Assembly: GCF_001625215.2 (NCBI RefSeq)
Contig: NC_030384.2
Location: 43,868,390-43,932,389 of the forward strand
Direction of reading: 5' to 3'
From: Daucus carota subsp. sativus
Taxonomy: Eukaryota > Streptophyta > Magnoliopsida > Apiales > Apiaceae
Length of the DNA stretch: 64,000 nt
Positions 13,550 to 24,771 of this stretch are shown in pieces (position 1 is the first letter of the stretch; every line of letters starts with the position of its first letter). The notes beneath the pieces were generated by a model, which saw nothing but the letters and a program-made list of their open reading frames with translations, did not search any database and was not told the origin of the DNA. A program made the translations under genes and the position numbers.

Positions 13550-13795
13550 CTCCCTCTGTCCCAGTCAATTGTATACGTTTCTTTTTCACTGCTTAACACG
13601 CTTTTTAAGACTCTAATAAAACATAGTTCTACAACTTATTTTTAGAATTTTTTTTTTATTAAAGTATAAATGTTATACTTTAATAAAAAAAAGAAAATCT
13701 TAAAAATAATTTACACAACTATACTATATTGAAGCATTAAAGTCGGTGTCGCGACCTCGTCCCCCAATGTATACTATTGACTGGGACGGAGGGAG
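13550..13795. mobile_element. Stowaway MITE (Tc1/mariner type), 246 bp
   Basis: Terminal inverted repeats CTCCCTCTGTCCCAGTCAAT and its near-complement ending GACTGGGACGGAGGGAG are flanked by TA on both sides (13548-13549, 13796-13797). TA duplication plus CTCCCTCYGTCCC ends are diagnostic for plant Stowaway MITEs. No coding capacity. Confidence 0.9.
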
Positions 13796-13797
13796 TA

Positions 13798-14970
13798 TTA
13801 TATTAAAATTTTAATTTAATTCTCAAAAATAAATTAATAATATATTTCACCATATATTTGATTTAGACATAATATATACAATAATTGTTTTAGATAATAT
13901 ATCACGTTTCGTACGAGTCATGGACATCAGTAATCAGTTAGTGTACTGATGATGATTTAGCGTGTATTTTCAGTTGAGAGTCCGCAGTTCAGGTGTGCAT
14001 CTTGAGCATAGAGTACAGTGAAATTCATTAAGGCTTTATACCCTTAATATAGAGTTTAGTGAAATACTGTATTTATTAGGGTGTCATCCGTTTAATGCCT
14101 CAAAGGATATGAACGTAAATTACTTGTGTGCACAAAGTAAAACCGATTTGCATTTAGCACTTTACCTGTTATGGAAAATGTCATACATGCCTGCTGCTTG
14201 TACATATGCACCATATAAATCTTGTACATGTGCAGACTGCACCATATCTAAATGCTTTCCAAAATGTCATGCATGCCCGCTACTTTGGAGAACTACGAGT
14301 TGTCGGGTAAATTTAAAATATTAACCAGTTGATAACCCGCGTGTTGCGGCGGCTTATAATAAATTTTTTATTAATGATTCAATATTGATATTTGTAGAAT
14401 GTAATAATTTTGTGGCTGTCTATAAAAAATATATTAATGATTAAAAATTAATATTTATGGGATAAAATAAATTTTATATTATAGAAATTTTGATGTAATA
14501 TCAATACTAATATATAAAATTGTAAAATTGGACTATAATTCATGGTGAAAAAAATGAAAATAAATTTATGCACGTAATTAACAATTTAAAACACGACGAA
14601 TCATAATTTTATTTGTGTGTTTTTAAAGTAATCATGTTATTACATTGTCACCTTACTCCAATTTTTTGGATTGATTGTGCACAAAAACATCTAACTTAAA
14701 TCCGTTAGATAGCGATCTATAATTACCATTACTTGTAACAATAATACTGTATGAACAGTCTTCACTTAAAAGTTGCTTGAACGGAGCAAACAGATAATGC
14801 ATTAATAATATTTTCATGTGTACAAAATATATCATATAAAAATTAACAACAACAAATATGTCCGATGAACAAAACAAATATTATAAAAGAATAACCAACA
14901 GACATACATCACTAATAGTTAATTTATTGATATCATCCATCAATATCATGTCAAGACTATATCTTTTTCC
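13798..14970. other. intergenic, AT-rich, no gene recognised
   Basis: Loosely repeated sequence around GTCATGCATGCCCGCT occurs near 14180, 14270 and again near 16068, suggesting old duplications around this interval. A CCCGCGTGTTGCGGCGG stretch near 14337 resembles old transposon ends but cannot be classified. Short open frames here lack any family signature. Confidence 0.4.
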
Positions 14971-14971
14971 C

Positions 14972-15270
14972 CGTGTTTGGATTTGTCGACTCCCACATAA
15001 CAGTCTATAACTACCTTTGCTTGCAACAACATTTATTTTTTTTAATATCGTAAAAACAACCTTCACTTATCGTTACAGAAGAACGGCACCACCGAGTTAG
15101 AAATCGAGCAAAAAAACTGTATTTTTCTTTCGTGTTTGGATTTATCGACTCCCACATAGCGGTCTATAACTACCTTTGCTTGCAACAACCTTTATTTTTT
15201 TTAATACCGTATAAACAGCCTTCACTTATCGTTGCAAAAGAACGGCACCACCGAGTTAGAAATCGAGCAA
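14972..15270. repeat. tandem duplication, period 159 bp, two copies
   Basis: Copies begin at 14972 and 15131 with CGTGTTTGGATTT and both run through CCACCGAGTTAGAAATCGAG (ending about 15112 and 15269). They differ at scattered bases. A more diverged relative near 14700-14775 (CGATCTATAATTACC) suggests a third, older copy. Confidence 0.8.
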
Positions 15271-15364
15271 GATACCTATCACCAGAGAGAGGTAGGGTTG
15301 TGGTAATTAGAGAGAGTAGGTTGTGTTTAGATGATCCAAAATCCTACAACCTATAGGGGTATTT

Positions 15365-16062
15365 ATAGGTGCCGAAAGACTTGTGTGCTACTCTTTCCCA
15401 TAATTAAATAATTTGAAACAAAATTAAATTAAAACTTCCAAGCTGCTATATTTCATAAATAATCTGAAACAAAATCAGCAAGCTACTATATTCTATAAAT
15501 AATCTGAAACAAAATTAGAATCTGAAACTTGCTTCTAATATATCCGAAACTAAAAAAAATATTTCTAATTTTTGATATTTTTCATCCAAAAATTCCAAAA
15601 AATTAGAAAAATGTGAGAGGCGCCGCCTACACGCCCCTCGCTTCTCCTTTATATATTCCAAAAAATTAGAAAAATAAAACAGAGCGATGTGAGAGGCGCC
15701 ACCTACACGCCCCTCGCTTCTCATTTATATAAGTATATTGATAGGTGCCGAAAGACTTGTGTGCTACTCTTTCTCATAATTAAATAATCTGAAACAAAAT
15801 TAAATTAAAATTTTCAAGCTGCTATATTCCATAAATAATCTTAAACAAAATCAGCAAGCTACTATATTCTATAAATAATCTGAAACAAAATCAGAATCTG
15901 AAACTTGCTTCTAAAATATTTGAAACTAAAAAAGGTAGTTCTAATTTTTGATATTTTTCATCCAAAAATTCCAAAAAATTAGAAAAATAAAACAGAGCGA
16001 TGTGAGAGGCGCCACTTACACGCCTCTCGCTTCTCCTTTATATAAGTATATTGATTTATGAT
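15365..16062. repeat. tandem duplication, period 376 bp, two copies
   Basis: Copy 1 starts at 15365 and copy 2 at 15741, both with ATAGGTGCCGAAAGACTTG. A GC-rich motif, GTGAGAGGCGCC followed by ACGCC and CTCGCTTCTC, occurs twice in copy 1 and once in copy 2, so copy 1 carries a further internal duplication near 15590-15720. No coding function is visible. Confidence 0.8.
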
Positions 16063-16964
16063 ATGTCATGCATGCTCACTGTTTTGGAGAGTAATAATCT
16101 GTTGTCTGGTAAAATAATGATTTATGATTTAGAGTGGTCTAAAATTACAAGTGAATGGTAAAAAGTGTCATAAATAATTTGTTAGTTATAATAATAAAAA
16201 TAGATTTGATAAAATATATCATCTTTTATTATATAAAATTACAAAAATAAAATAATTTAAGAAACATTTCCTACGAATTTATGGTTTCAAGGTTGTTTTT
16301 GACTTTTTTCTATTATAAATCATTTATTTATTGCAAAGATAATAAATAAATGAATTTTCTAGTGTATGTCTATGAGCACACATTAACAACCACTTTTTGT
16401 TGGGGTTGAGGGTTTTATTGGTCAAAATCTCATTAATAATCATAGCCCTGTAAATGCACAAAACCATGACAAGTAAAAACTTTTCATCTCAACAAAAAGT
16501 AATTGTTAGTGTGTATCCATGTGTGCGGGCATATTTCACCCGTAAATATAAGCAATTTTAAACTCTGGGCATCTTTTAAATTAAAAATAAAAGCGACGTG
16601 AACACTTGATTTCCCAGGCTCATAGTACTGTCCTTGATAAAGCGTTGCAGGCATGCTCTACTGTCGTTATACAAATCAAAGACATAGCATGTGTTCCATG
16701 TTCTGGGAAATCCAAATATCAGAATTCAGAACTATAGGAAGAGGAGATCTACTCGGATTCATTGTGGGAACTCCTTGCCAAGTAAACGGGGAATTTTGTG
16801 CAAATTAGAAGTGAACCTTTTTCTCTTGAAATGTAACAAGCACACAATATTTATAATTTCAGTTATCATATAAGAAATGACACAATAAGAAACACGAGTT
16901 ATAAAATGTGACTATATATATGTATATATCAAACAAGATAAACAAATTTTTTCATTATAATTCA
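16063..16964. other. intergenic with a small inverted-repeat element
   Basis: Near-complementary arms at 16374-16402 (GAGCACACATTAACAACC...) and 16490-16518 enclose about 87 bases and may be a small MITE. The ends and target duplication are unclear. The rest shows no gene. Confidence 0.45.
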
Positions 16965-17398
16965 TCATTTGCGACAATCGTGAGTACAAACACAAATAAC
17001 ATCGGGATTGTTAGGTATATGCTCACAGGTGCCGACAGGATGTAAACTGTAATAGTCATTTTCGCACATGCTCTTGCAACAACTTAGATCGCAGTCCTTG
17101 TCGCATAGGGCTATATACGAAACACATTTTATTGGTCTTTTTTCTTCTGTCGTCACTGCATCAAATATGTTGTTTCGATTACATTATACTTTTGATTTAA
17201 ACAACACATATACATAATGATAAATGATTCCTCATTAGAACTCGTCAGTTGATTGTATATAATAATATCATACATTACTATATTAAATTGATGAAGAATA
17301 TCATATATATTACCTGTTATTGTCGCCGAGGATAAAGAATGCTGGAGGTTGATCAATAGCATGCTTAACATGATTACACAAAGTACTTTTGTCATCAT
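16965..17398 (-). CDS. defensin-like cysteine-rich secreted peptide (DEFL)
   Basis: A small two-exon gene: exon 1 17398-17314, exon 2 17155-16965, joined at ACAG|GTAATA...ATGCAG|TGAC, giving 91 residues. Exon 1 encodes a hydrophobic signal peptide (MMTKVLCVIMLSMLLINLQ) with probable cleavage after the LSSA region. Exon 2 encodes the mature part with ten cysteines, including CDLSCC and CVCTHDC near the C-terminus. A signal-peptide exon, one intron and a Cys-rich exon are the standard layout of plant DEFL/LCR genes. These are usually antimicrobial, or act in pollen-pistil or symbiotic signalling; the role here is unknown. Ten cysteines instead of the usual eight is less common but known. Expression is unproven. 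The start could also be the adjacent second Met. Confidence 0.75.
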
Positions 17399-18493
17399 GA
17401 ATATATATTTAACAATGTTGAGATAAAATTGTTGATCAATAGTTGTGCATGTCTCCTCATGTATATCAATATATTTATATACATAAATATGTAAATGCAG
17501 CAAGAAAACTTATATCAAAGCAATTAAATGACTATATATTTGTTTCTTTTATTGCATGCATGTTATTAATGAAAATATTATACCATATATTATGACATTA
17601 AGTATTTTATGGCACAGGTTTCACATGAAACATGTTAAAATATTGTCTAAATAAATACAACTTATACTGATAATATATATTTATATAAAAAGAAGATTTA
17701 CTAATCTACGAAAATGAATGCAACAAATTTTGATAAATGAAATTTCAAGAAAGAAATCAACAATTTCAAATGTATATTATACATCTCAAAATATATGTTT
17801 TATTATATTTAAAAATTTGAAGCCAAGAAATTCATTAAGACATTATATGATAAAAGATAAAAAGTATGATAATGTTTGCCAAGTGATTTTTTTAAATGTT
17901 AAGAAATATATTTCAAATTTAATTTTTCACCTATAAAATACTTGTTTTTCTCTCTTTCAAAATATTCTTTCTCTCTCACCCTGTCAAATTGTTATTAGGA
18001 GCCCAATCGTATATAATATAGACTAATTTTTCATGTCATTTTAACTAATTAAAGTTGAGTGGGGCTATACTTTTACTTAATATTTTTAATTTTTCTATTA
18101 ATAGAAGCTTATCATTTATATTTAAAAATATTGAAAAATATCGAGCACAAGTATTTTCAATCAATTTAAATTATATATAAAAATTAAAATGATATATGAA
18201 ATGGGATCAGAGAAGAAATACTCGTTCGGGCATAATATTTGACTGATGAGCATATAAAGATGTCAAAAAATATATTTAAGTTTGATACAATTTTAATTCT
18301 TGCATATTTAAACTTGTATCTCATACAAATTTTTATAAGAAATAATTATACTTTTTTTTGAAATCAAGAAATAATTATACTTGAATGTAATTTACTAACA
18401 CCTTAAGCAGTTCTAAAGAGATTATGTTTCGATGAAATTTTCCTAAAACTAAAAGTAATATTTTATTATTATTTTAAGTTGTTATTAATAGAA
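17399..18493. other. intergenic, strongly AT-rich, nothing recognised
   Basis: It holds the upstream region of the defensin-like gene (minus strand) and AT-rich DNA. No repeat boundary or gene could be supported. Confidence 0.4.
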
Positions 18494-18811
18494 GGATCAT
18501 GTTTCCTGACAAGTGACAACCGTTTGTGAGGAAGGATTATCTAACACACTGTACGGGGCATTGAATTTATATTTAAAGACTTAGATTCAATCTTATTTTT
18601 TGATGGACTCGGTATTAATATCCGCGGACCAGCAAAGTTTCGAGCCACAGATATTATCCGCAGAAAGGTGAACTCCCGTTCCGCAAATATTTATAGCGGA
18701 TTCATTAAAAAACAAGATTGAATCTGAACTCATAAAATATAGATTTAACGGCCCTCGTACAGATTGTTAGATAACCACTCTCTACCACATGGTTGTCAGG
18801 AAACATGACTC
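18494..18811. mobile_element. Mutator-type MITE, 318 bp, 9-bp target duplication
   Basis: The left end GGATCATGTTTCCTGACAA matches the complement of the right end (GAGTCATGTTTCCTGACAA), and similarity extends about 80 bases inward on both sides through TTATCTAACA and CTGTACG. Flanks are TTAATAGAA (18485-18493) and TTAGTAGAA (18812-18820), a 9-bp duplication with one mismatch. Long inverted repeats with 9-bp duplications point to a Mutator-like non-autonomous element. Confidence 0.8.
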
Positions 18812-18820
18812 TTAGTAGAA

Positions 18821-19263
18821 TATATTATTTAATATGATAATAAATGAACCCCAAATCTTATCACAATTTTTTCTTTTCAAATGACGTGGCAAATAATTTG
18901 CTGATTTTAACCACGTGATTTATGTTCATATATGAAATCTTATTATTAATTTGTGTAAAATCAATCAAATTTTACCAAGTAAGATTTGGGAATAAAAATT
19001 GAAAACATTTTTGGGATGCCTAATTTTTATATTATATCATTTAAATGATGAATTTTTTATATATTATCTACGAATTTTGTTTTTAGTATTATCAAATACG
19101 TTTTTAGTTAAGAATTTCTCAAGAGCAAGTATATTCTGATGATATTAAAATCAAATAACCGCTGGAACTAGCTATAGTGTCGTTTGGTTAAGGGAGTTGT
19201 ATGGAGTTGTAATCAAGAATGGGGTTCAGGTGTTATGGATTTAAGGTATGATACTTTTTATTA
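18821..19263. other. intergenic, no gene recognised
   Basis: AT-rich DNA. The right end, with GGTATGATACTTTTTAT, matches GGTATGACACCTTTTAT beyond the nested elements at about 24931, so the pre-insertion site had a roughly 30-bp tandem repeat ending in TATGTGTTTTGGT. Confidence 0.4.
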
Positions 19264-19422
19264 CTCCCTCCGTCCCATTTTATCTGACCTCATTTCTTTT
19301 TTTGGACGTCCCAAAAAAAATAACCTAGAATACTTACTATCTTTGAACACTACTTTTCACTATTACACCCACTAACTCTATATTTTATACTCTCTTATCA
19401 TTAAATAAACACTATTACACCC

Positions 19423-19613
19423 TATCAAGATTAGAAGGACATTTCAGTCAACTCTTAGAGAAATATTTGAGCGGGAAATTCAGTTAGACTTGATGTCTAT
19501 ATATAGCCTGTTATGCTGCAAGTAGTGGCCAACTTTTAATGCTTGTAAATACTGTTTCTGTACATACATTTTAAGCAATACAATATGAGTTTTTCTCTCC
19601 TATTATTTCCATA
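19423..19613 (+). repeat. 5' LTR of copia element
   Basis: 191 bp, starting TATCAAGATTAG and ending TTATTTCCATA. It contains TATATATAG near 19498, a likely promoter TATA box. It differs from the 3' LTR by one base (A versus C near 19585). Confidence 0.93.
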
Positions 19614-19698
19614 TGGTATCAGAGCACGCAGGTGCTTCCTCTTCACTCTATCATTTCCGCCATTAAAACTCTGTTTTCAAGCTTTTCTCCATCGAGTC

Positions 19699-20655
19699 AT
19701 GACAACAAATTCACAGTCAACTCCTGTAAACGCTGCTCTTGTTTACAACGATCCGTATTTTCTATCATCAAATGATCATTCTAACGCACAATTAGGTCAT
19801 GTTTTGTTCAATGGAAACAACTATGTTAACTGGCATCGCAGTGTAACTAACGCACTTGGAGCCAAGAACAAACTCGGTTTCACGAACGGATCTCTTGTTC
19901 GTCCGGCTGATGATTCTGAGGAACTGCAACAGTGGATCAGAAATGATTATATGGTGTGCAGTTGGTTGATTAATTCAATTGATAAGTCAATTGCAGAGAG
20001 CTTCATTTTTACAGCTTCAGCTCGAGAATTGTGGCTTGAACTTGCTGAAAGGTACGGACACTCTAACGCTCCTCAATTGTATGATCTGCATAAGAATCTT
20101 ATGTCAGTCAAACAGAATGATGATTCTATTGTTCAATATTACAACAAATTGAAGAAGGTTTGGGATCAATTACATGTTTTAGATCCTATTCCTGAATGTT
20201 CTTGTGGTGCTTTGCTTAAGTGTTCTTGTGGATTTCTTAAGAAAATTGTTGAAGGAGATCAACTGAAACAATTGATTCAATTCATTGCTGGATTGAACAA
20301 ATCTTATGATCAAGCTAAGGTCAATATTCTGAGTATGGATCCATTGCCTTCTGTGAATAGAGTCTATCATATGCTACAGCAGATTGAAAGGCAAAATGCT
20401 TTAGCTATGTCTCAATCTATAGAGATGAGTGCCTTAATGTCTGTAGTCAACAGTAACAACAATTCACAGAATTCTAGGTTTTCCTCTAAGAAAGATGTGA
20501 AGGATCTTAAGAAAAATAAACTTGATCGGTTTTGTGAGCATTGTAAGATGAAAGGACATTTGAAGGATCAATGTTTCAAACTGGTAGGGTATCCTGAATG
20601 GTATAAAGGAAATACAGGCAATTCTGGCAAGACAAATTCACAGATTCTAATGTGA
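19699..20655 (+). CDS. copia Gag protein
   Basis: The first sensible ATG is at 19699 (MTTNSQSTP); the open frame upstream runs back into the LTR. The gag domain motifs of plant copia follow (FNGNNYVNWHRSV, LWLELAERYGHSNAPQLYDL), then a CCHC zinc knuckle (CEHCKMKGHLKDQC) near its end. Gag packages the element RNA into virus-like particles. The frame ends at TGA 20653-20655, 49 bases after the pol frame becomes open (20607), whereas plant copia elements normally have one continuous gag-pol frame. Confidence 0.9.
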   Translation: MTTNSQSTPVNAALVYNDPYFLSSNDHSNAQLGHVLFNGNNYVNWHRSVTNALGAKNKLGFTNGSLVRPADDSEELQQWIRNDYMVCSWLINSIDKSIAESFIFTASARELWLELAERYGHSNAPQLYDLHKNLMSVKQNDDSIVQYYNKLKKVWDQLHVLDPIPECSCGALLKCSCGFLKKIVEGDQLKQLIQFIAGLNKSYDQAKVNILSMDPLPSVNRVYHMLQQIERQNALAMSQSIEMSALMSVVNSNNNSQNSRFSSKKDVKDLKKNKLDRFCEHCKMKGHLKDQCFKLVGYPEWYKGNTGNSGKTNSQILM

Positions 20656-23600
20656 ATTTTGTAGATACTGTGTCTGAATCACAAGTTAACTCTGTCAGCA
20701 GCACTTCAGATGGTTGTATTTGGGTGATTGATACAGGAGCAAGTGATCACATGGCAATTTCTCTGGATGTGTTTCTCAGTACTGAGCAGCTTGCTATACC
20801 TTTGCATATTGCTTTACCTGATGGTACTATTAAGCAGGTTAAAACTGTTGGTACTGTGTTTCTAAACTCTGAGATCACTTTATCTAAAGTTTTCTATATT
20901 CCAGAGTTTAAACATAATCTGTTGTCTGTTGCTAGACTCTTAGATCAACATGATTTGGTTGCTGATTTTCAACCTTCTTGTTGTTTCTTTAAAGACAAGA
21001 ATTCTCTTGTTGTTAAACTTTCTGGAACTAGACATGGAGGGCTGTATAAATTCATGATTACACCTCAGTCTGGTTTGTTTAACAATGCTCTTCATGTTGA
21101 ACAACATGATATTTCTCTTGAACTATTTCATACCAGACTTGGTCACATGTCTGTTCAGAAGTTTAAGCATTTGTCTGATAAAACTTCTGCAAAATCTCTG
21201 TCTGAATTTCATTGTGATTCTTGTATGCTTGCAAAACATCATAAGTTGCCTTTCCATGAGTCAAATTCTTTGGCTTCTTGTTGTTTTGACCTGATTCACA
21301 TTGATTTATGGGGTCCTTATAAAACTCCATCCTTATCTGGTGCTTCTTACTTCCTTACTGTTCTAGATGATCATTCTAGAAATACTTGGACTACCTTGTT
21401 GCACTCTAAAACTCAAGTCCCTCAGATTATTTCTGCATTTCTTTCTTATGTCAAGAAACAATTTGGTGTGGATGTCAAAACTGTAAGGAGTGACAATGGT
21501 ACTAGGGATGGGCATTCACCCCGCCCCGCTCGACCCCGATCCGATCCCCGCCCCGTTCGGGTCGGGGATTCGGGGAATTTTTCGGGGGCGGGGCGGGGAT
21601 CGGGAAAAGTTTTAGAAAAAATTCGGGGATCGGGGCGGGCGGGGGCGGGGATTGATGTCTCCCCGCCCCGATCCCCGACCCCGATTGTGTATATATATAA
21701 ATAATAATATATTTATATATATTATACTAAATATATTATTAAAAATAGATAACTTTTATAATATAATAAAAATTAGAAAATGATCTTTATTTTTATTGAT
21801 TGATTATAAATATATCGTAATATAATATATTTTAAATTGTCATTTATTTATATTATAAATCAATTTTAATATGATTTGATATTGAAAACATAAAATAATA
21901 ATATTTTATTAGTATATTAGGAGTTACTAGTTTGTTTGTTTATTAAAAAGTATATTATATATTATAAAGTTATAATTTTTTTATTAAAAACTAAAATTCC
22001 CAAAATCCCCGCGGGGATCCCCGTTCCCTGTTCGGGGCGGGGATCGGGGAGGAAAATAATCCCCGTTCGGGGTTCGGGACGGGGTCGGGGATGGGTATTC
22101 AATTCGGGGATCGGGGTCGGGGATAGCACTCCTCGCCCCCGAAGTGCCCCGTGCCCATCCCTAAATGGTACTGAAATAGTACAGGAGTTTTGTGTATCCT
22201 TGTTTGCTTCTCTGGGAATTATTCATCAAAGAAGTGTTCCTGGTAATCCTCAACAGAATGGTCGTGTTGAAAGAAAGCATAGGCACTTGCTTGATACTGC
22301 CAGAGCTTTGAGGATTCATGCAAATTTGCCTCTCAAGTTTTGGGGGGATTGCATTATGGCTTCAACTTATCTTATAAATTTGATGCCATCCTCAGTTTTA
22401 TCATGGAAATCTCCATATCAGATTCTCATGAATTCACCTCCTGATTATTCTGTATTAAGGACAATTGGTTGTTTGTGTTATGCAGCCTTTAAAACTTCTG
22501 ACAAGTTTGCTTCCAGGTCCTTAAAATGTGTTTTCATTGGATATCCTTATGGTCAAAAAGGATACAAACTTTATGATTTGGATAATCATAAAACATTTGT
22601 TAGTAGGGATGTGGTGTTTAAGGAAAACATTTTTCCTTTTAAACAATCAGTATCTGATCATGCTTCTACTTCAAATATGCAACCTGATTTTTCTGTTGAT
22701 CTTGAGACTATATTGGTCCCTTCTACTCAGCAATTAAATCAGCATAATGTGTCTTCTCAGACTGTGACAGATGATTTTCAGGCTACAAGTTCTGCAGATT
22801 TTCATCTTAATAATCCTGATGTTTCAGATTATTCTGACACATCACAGACCTTGGTTAGAAAATCTGCAAGGGTGTCCACTCTGCCTAAGAGATTTGATGA
22901 TTTTGTGGTTGCTGCACCTAAGAAGTCTGTTCCAACACATTCTCAGGCATTTAATGTGTTTACTGAGACTGAACTTCTTCCTTTTGGTTCTGCTTATTTG
23001 GTTACTTTGGACAAAGTGTTATCTGTCCATGAGCCTACTTCTTACTATCAGGCTCAGAATGATCCAAAGTGGATTGCAGCCATGGACTCTGAATTGCAGG
23101 CTTTGGAACAGAATCAGACTTGGGAACTGGTTCCTTTACCTCCCAGGAAAACTGCTATTGGTTGTAAGTGGGTGTATAAGGCAAAGTTTAATCCTGATGG
23201 TACTCTAAATAAATGCAAGGCCAGACTGGTGGCCAGAGGTGACAAGCAAATCAAAGGCAAGGACTATAAATGTACTTTTAGTCCTGTGGCTAGATTTACT
23301 ACTGTAAGGGTTCTTATTGCTTTGGCTTCTGCAAAACAATGGGCTTTGCACCAGCTTGATATCAACAATGCTTTTTTGCATGGTTTTGTGGATGAAGAAC
23401 TATATATGCAGCCTCCTCCTGGTTATAACTGTCTTCCTGGTCTGGTTTGTAGACTTAAGAGATCTCTTTATGGTCTCAGACAAGCAGCAAGACAGTGGAA
23501 TGTTGAGCTTACTAAGCATTTATTGGAGTTAGGATTCACTCAGTCCAAGCAAGACTATTCCTTGTTTATCAAGTCTAATTCCATTACTGGTGATTTTACT

Positions 23601-24572
23601 GCAGTACTTGCCTATGTGGATGATTTGCTGCTTACTGGAAATCAAATTTGTCATATTCAAGCTGTTAAGACTTCACTGCATAAGGCATTTACTATCAAGG
23701 ATTTGGGAGAGCTTGCATATTTTCTTGGGATTGAAGTTTCAAGAACTGATTCTGGTATTCTACTTAATCAAAGGAAGTATATCTTAGACTTACTCAAGGA
23801 TTGCAATATGGAAGATTGCAAAAGTGTGACTGTTCCTTTCAAACATGGGGTTCATCTTGGAGTTAAGGACACACCCTTATTTGAGGATGTGGAATTTTAC
23901 AGAAGAATTGTGGGCAAGTTGTTGTATCTGAATATGACTAGACCTGACATATCATATACAGTTCAACAACTGAGTCAATTTCTTAATAATCCTGCTGTTT
24001 CACATTTCCAGGCTGCCATGCATGTCCTTCAATATTTGAAAGGTTCTATTAATGTTGGACTATTTTATCCTGCACAAAATGAATTTGTGCTCAAGGGTTA
24101 CTGTGATGCAGACTGGGGATCTTGTATTTCCACTGCAAAATCCTTGTCTGGTTATGCCATGTTTCTGGGAAATTCTTTGATCTCCTGGAAAACTAAGAAG
24201 CAGAAAACTACTTCTAAAAGCACATGTGAAGCTGAATACCGCAGCATGAGTTATGCTACTAGTGAGCTCATTTGGCTTCATGGTTTGCTCTCTGATTTAC
24301 ACATTACAGTTTCATTGCCTGTGGAACTTTGTTGTGATAATACTGCAGCTCAGTATATAGCTGAAAACCAGGTGTATCAGGAGAGAACAAAGCATCTTAG
24401 GGTGGACTGTCATTTCATTCGAGACTATGTTGACAATGGTTTTCTACAGCTCATTCATGTGCCTTCTTCTCTGCAACTAGCTGATGTACTGACTAAAGCC
24501 CTTAGTGCTTCTCAAGTTCGATTTCTTTGTTCCAAGCTGGGACTTGTCTTGAATCATCCAAGTTCAGCTTGA
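20607..24572 (+). pseudogene. copia Pol region (protease, integrase, RT, RNase H), interrupted
   Basis: The frame is one base back (-1) relative to gag. The protease has the DTGASDHM active-site motif (near 20726). The integrase has an HHCC zinc region (HTRLGH ... CDSC), then catalytic Asp in IDLWGPY, Asp in RSDNGT, and Glu in GRVERKH downstream of the inserted MITE. Reverse transcriptase follows, with CKWVYKAKFNPDG, LDINNAFLHG and the YVDD catalytic box near 23616, then RNase H with DADWGSC and CEAEYRSMSYA. The end is TGA 24570-24572. The 669 bp added by the MITE and its target duplication is a multiple of three, so the frame is kept, but stops within the MITE break it. Apart from that and the gag junction, no stop was seen. 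Confidence 0.9.
21503..22163. mobile_element. hAT-type MITE with GC-rich subterminal arrays, 661 bp
   Basis: Ends are TAGGGATGGGCA and its complement TGCCCATCCCTA. The 8-bp target duplication AATGGTAC is exact on both sides (21495-21502, 22164-22171). These fit a non-autonomous hAT element. About 170 bases at each end are very GC-rich with repeated CGGGGATCGGGG-type units, while the centre (about 21690-22000) is AT-rich. It interrupts the copia integrase and is the youngest layer. Open frames reading Arg/Pro/Gly-rich peptides through it are artefacts. Confidence 0.92.
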
Positions 24573-24580
24573 GGGGAGGA

Positions 24581-24771
24581 TATCAAGATTAGAAGGACAT
24601 TTCAGTCAACTCTTAGAGAAATATTTGAGCGGGAAATTCAGTTAGACTTGATGTCTATATATAGCCTGTTATGCTGCAAGTAGTGGCCAACTTTTAATGC
24701 TTGTAAATACTGTTTCTGTACATACATTTTAAGCAATACAATCTGAGTTTTTCTCTCCTATTATTTCCATA
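24581..24771 (+). repeat. 3' LTR of copia element
   Basis: 191 bp, near-identical to 19423-19613. It follows the purine tract GAGGGGAGGA and is followed by the CACCC target duplication. Confidence 0.93.

Larger units (their letters stand above)
19423..24771 (+). mobile_element. Ty1/copia LTR retrotransposon, nearly intact, interrupted
   Basis: Two 191-bp LTRs (19423-19613, 24581-24771) differ at a single base by my reading. The 5-bp target duplication CACCC flanks the element at 19418-19422 and 24772-24776. The primer site TGGTATCAGAGC directly follows the 5' LTR (19614-19625) and a purine tract GAGGGGAGGA (24571-24580) precedes the 3' LTR. The domain order Gag, protease, integrase, reverse transcriptase, RNase H is that of copia. 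The ends are TATC...CATA, not TG...CA. A hAT-type MITE sits in the integrase region and the gag and pol frames are offset, so this copy cannot act alone as it stands. Confidence 0.95.

Noticed and set aside
14109-14324. Cys-rich 71-codon frame
   Set aside because: It lacks a signal peptide and arises from degenerate repeats around GTCATGCATGCC.
21936-22170. N-terminal part of a long open frame running through the hAT MITE into pol
   Set aside because: The Arg/Pro/Gly-rich stretch is MITE sequence; real pol homology resumes only after the second AATGGTAC.
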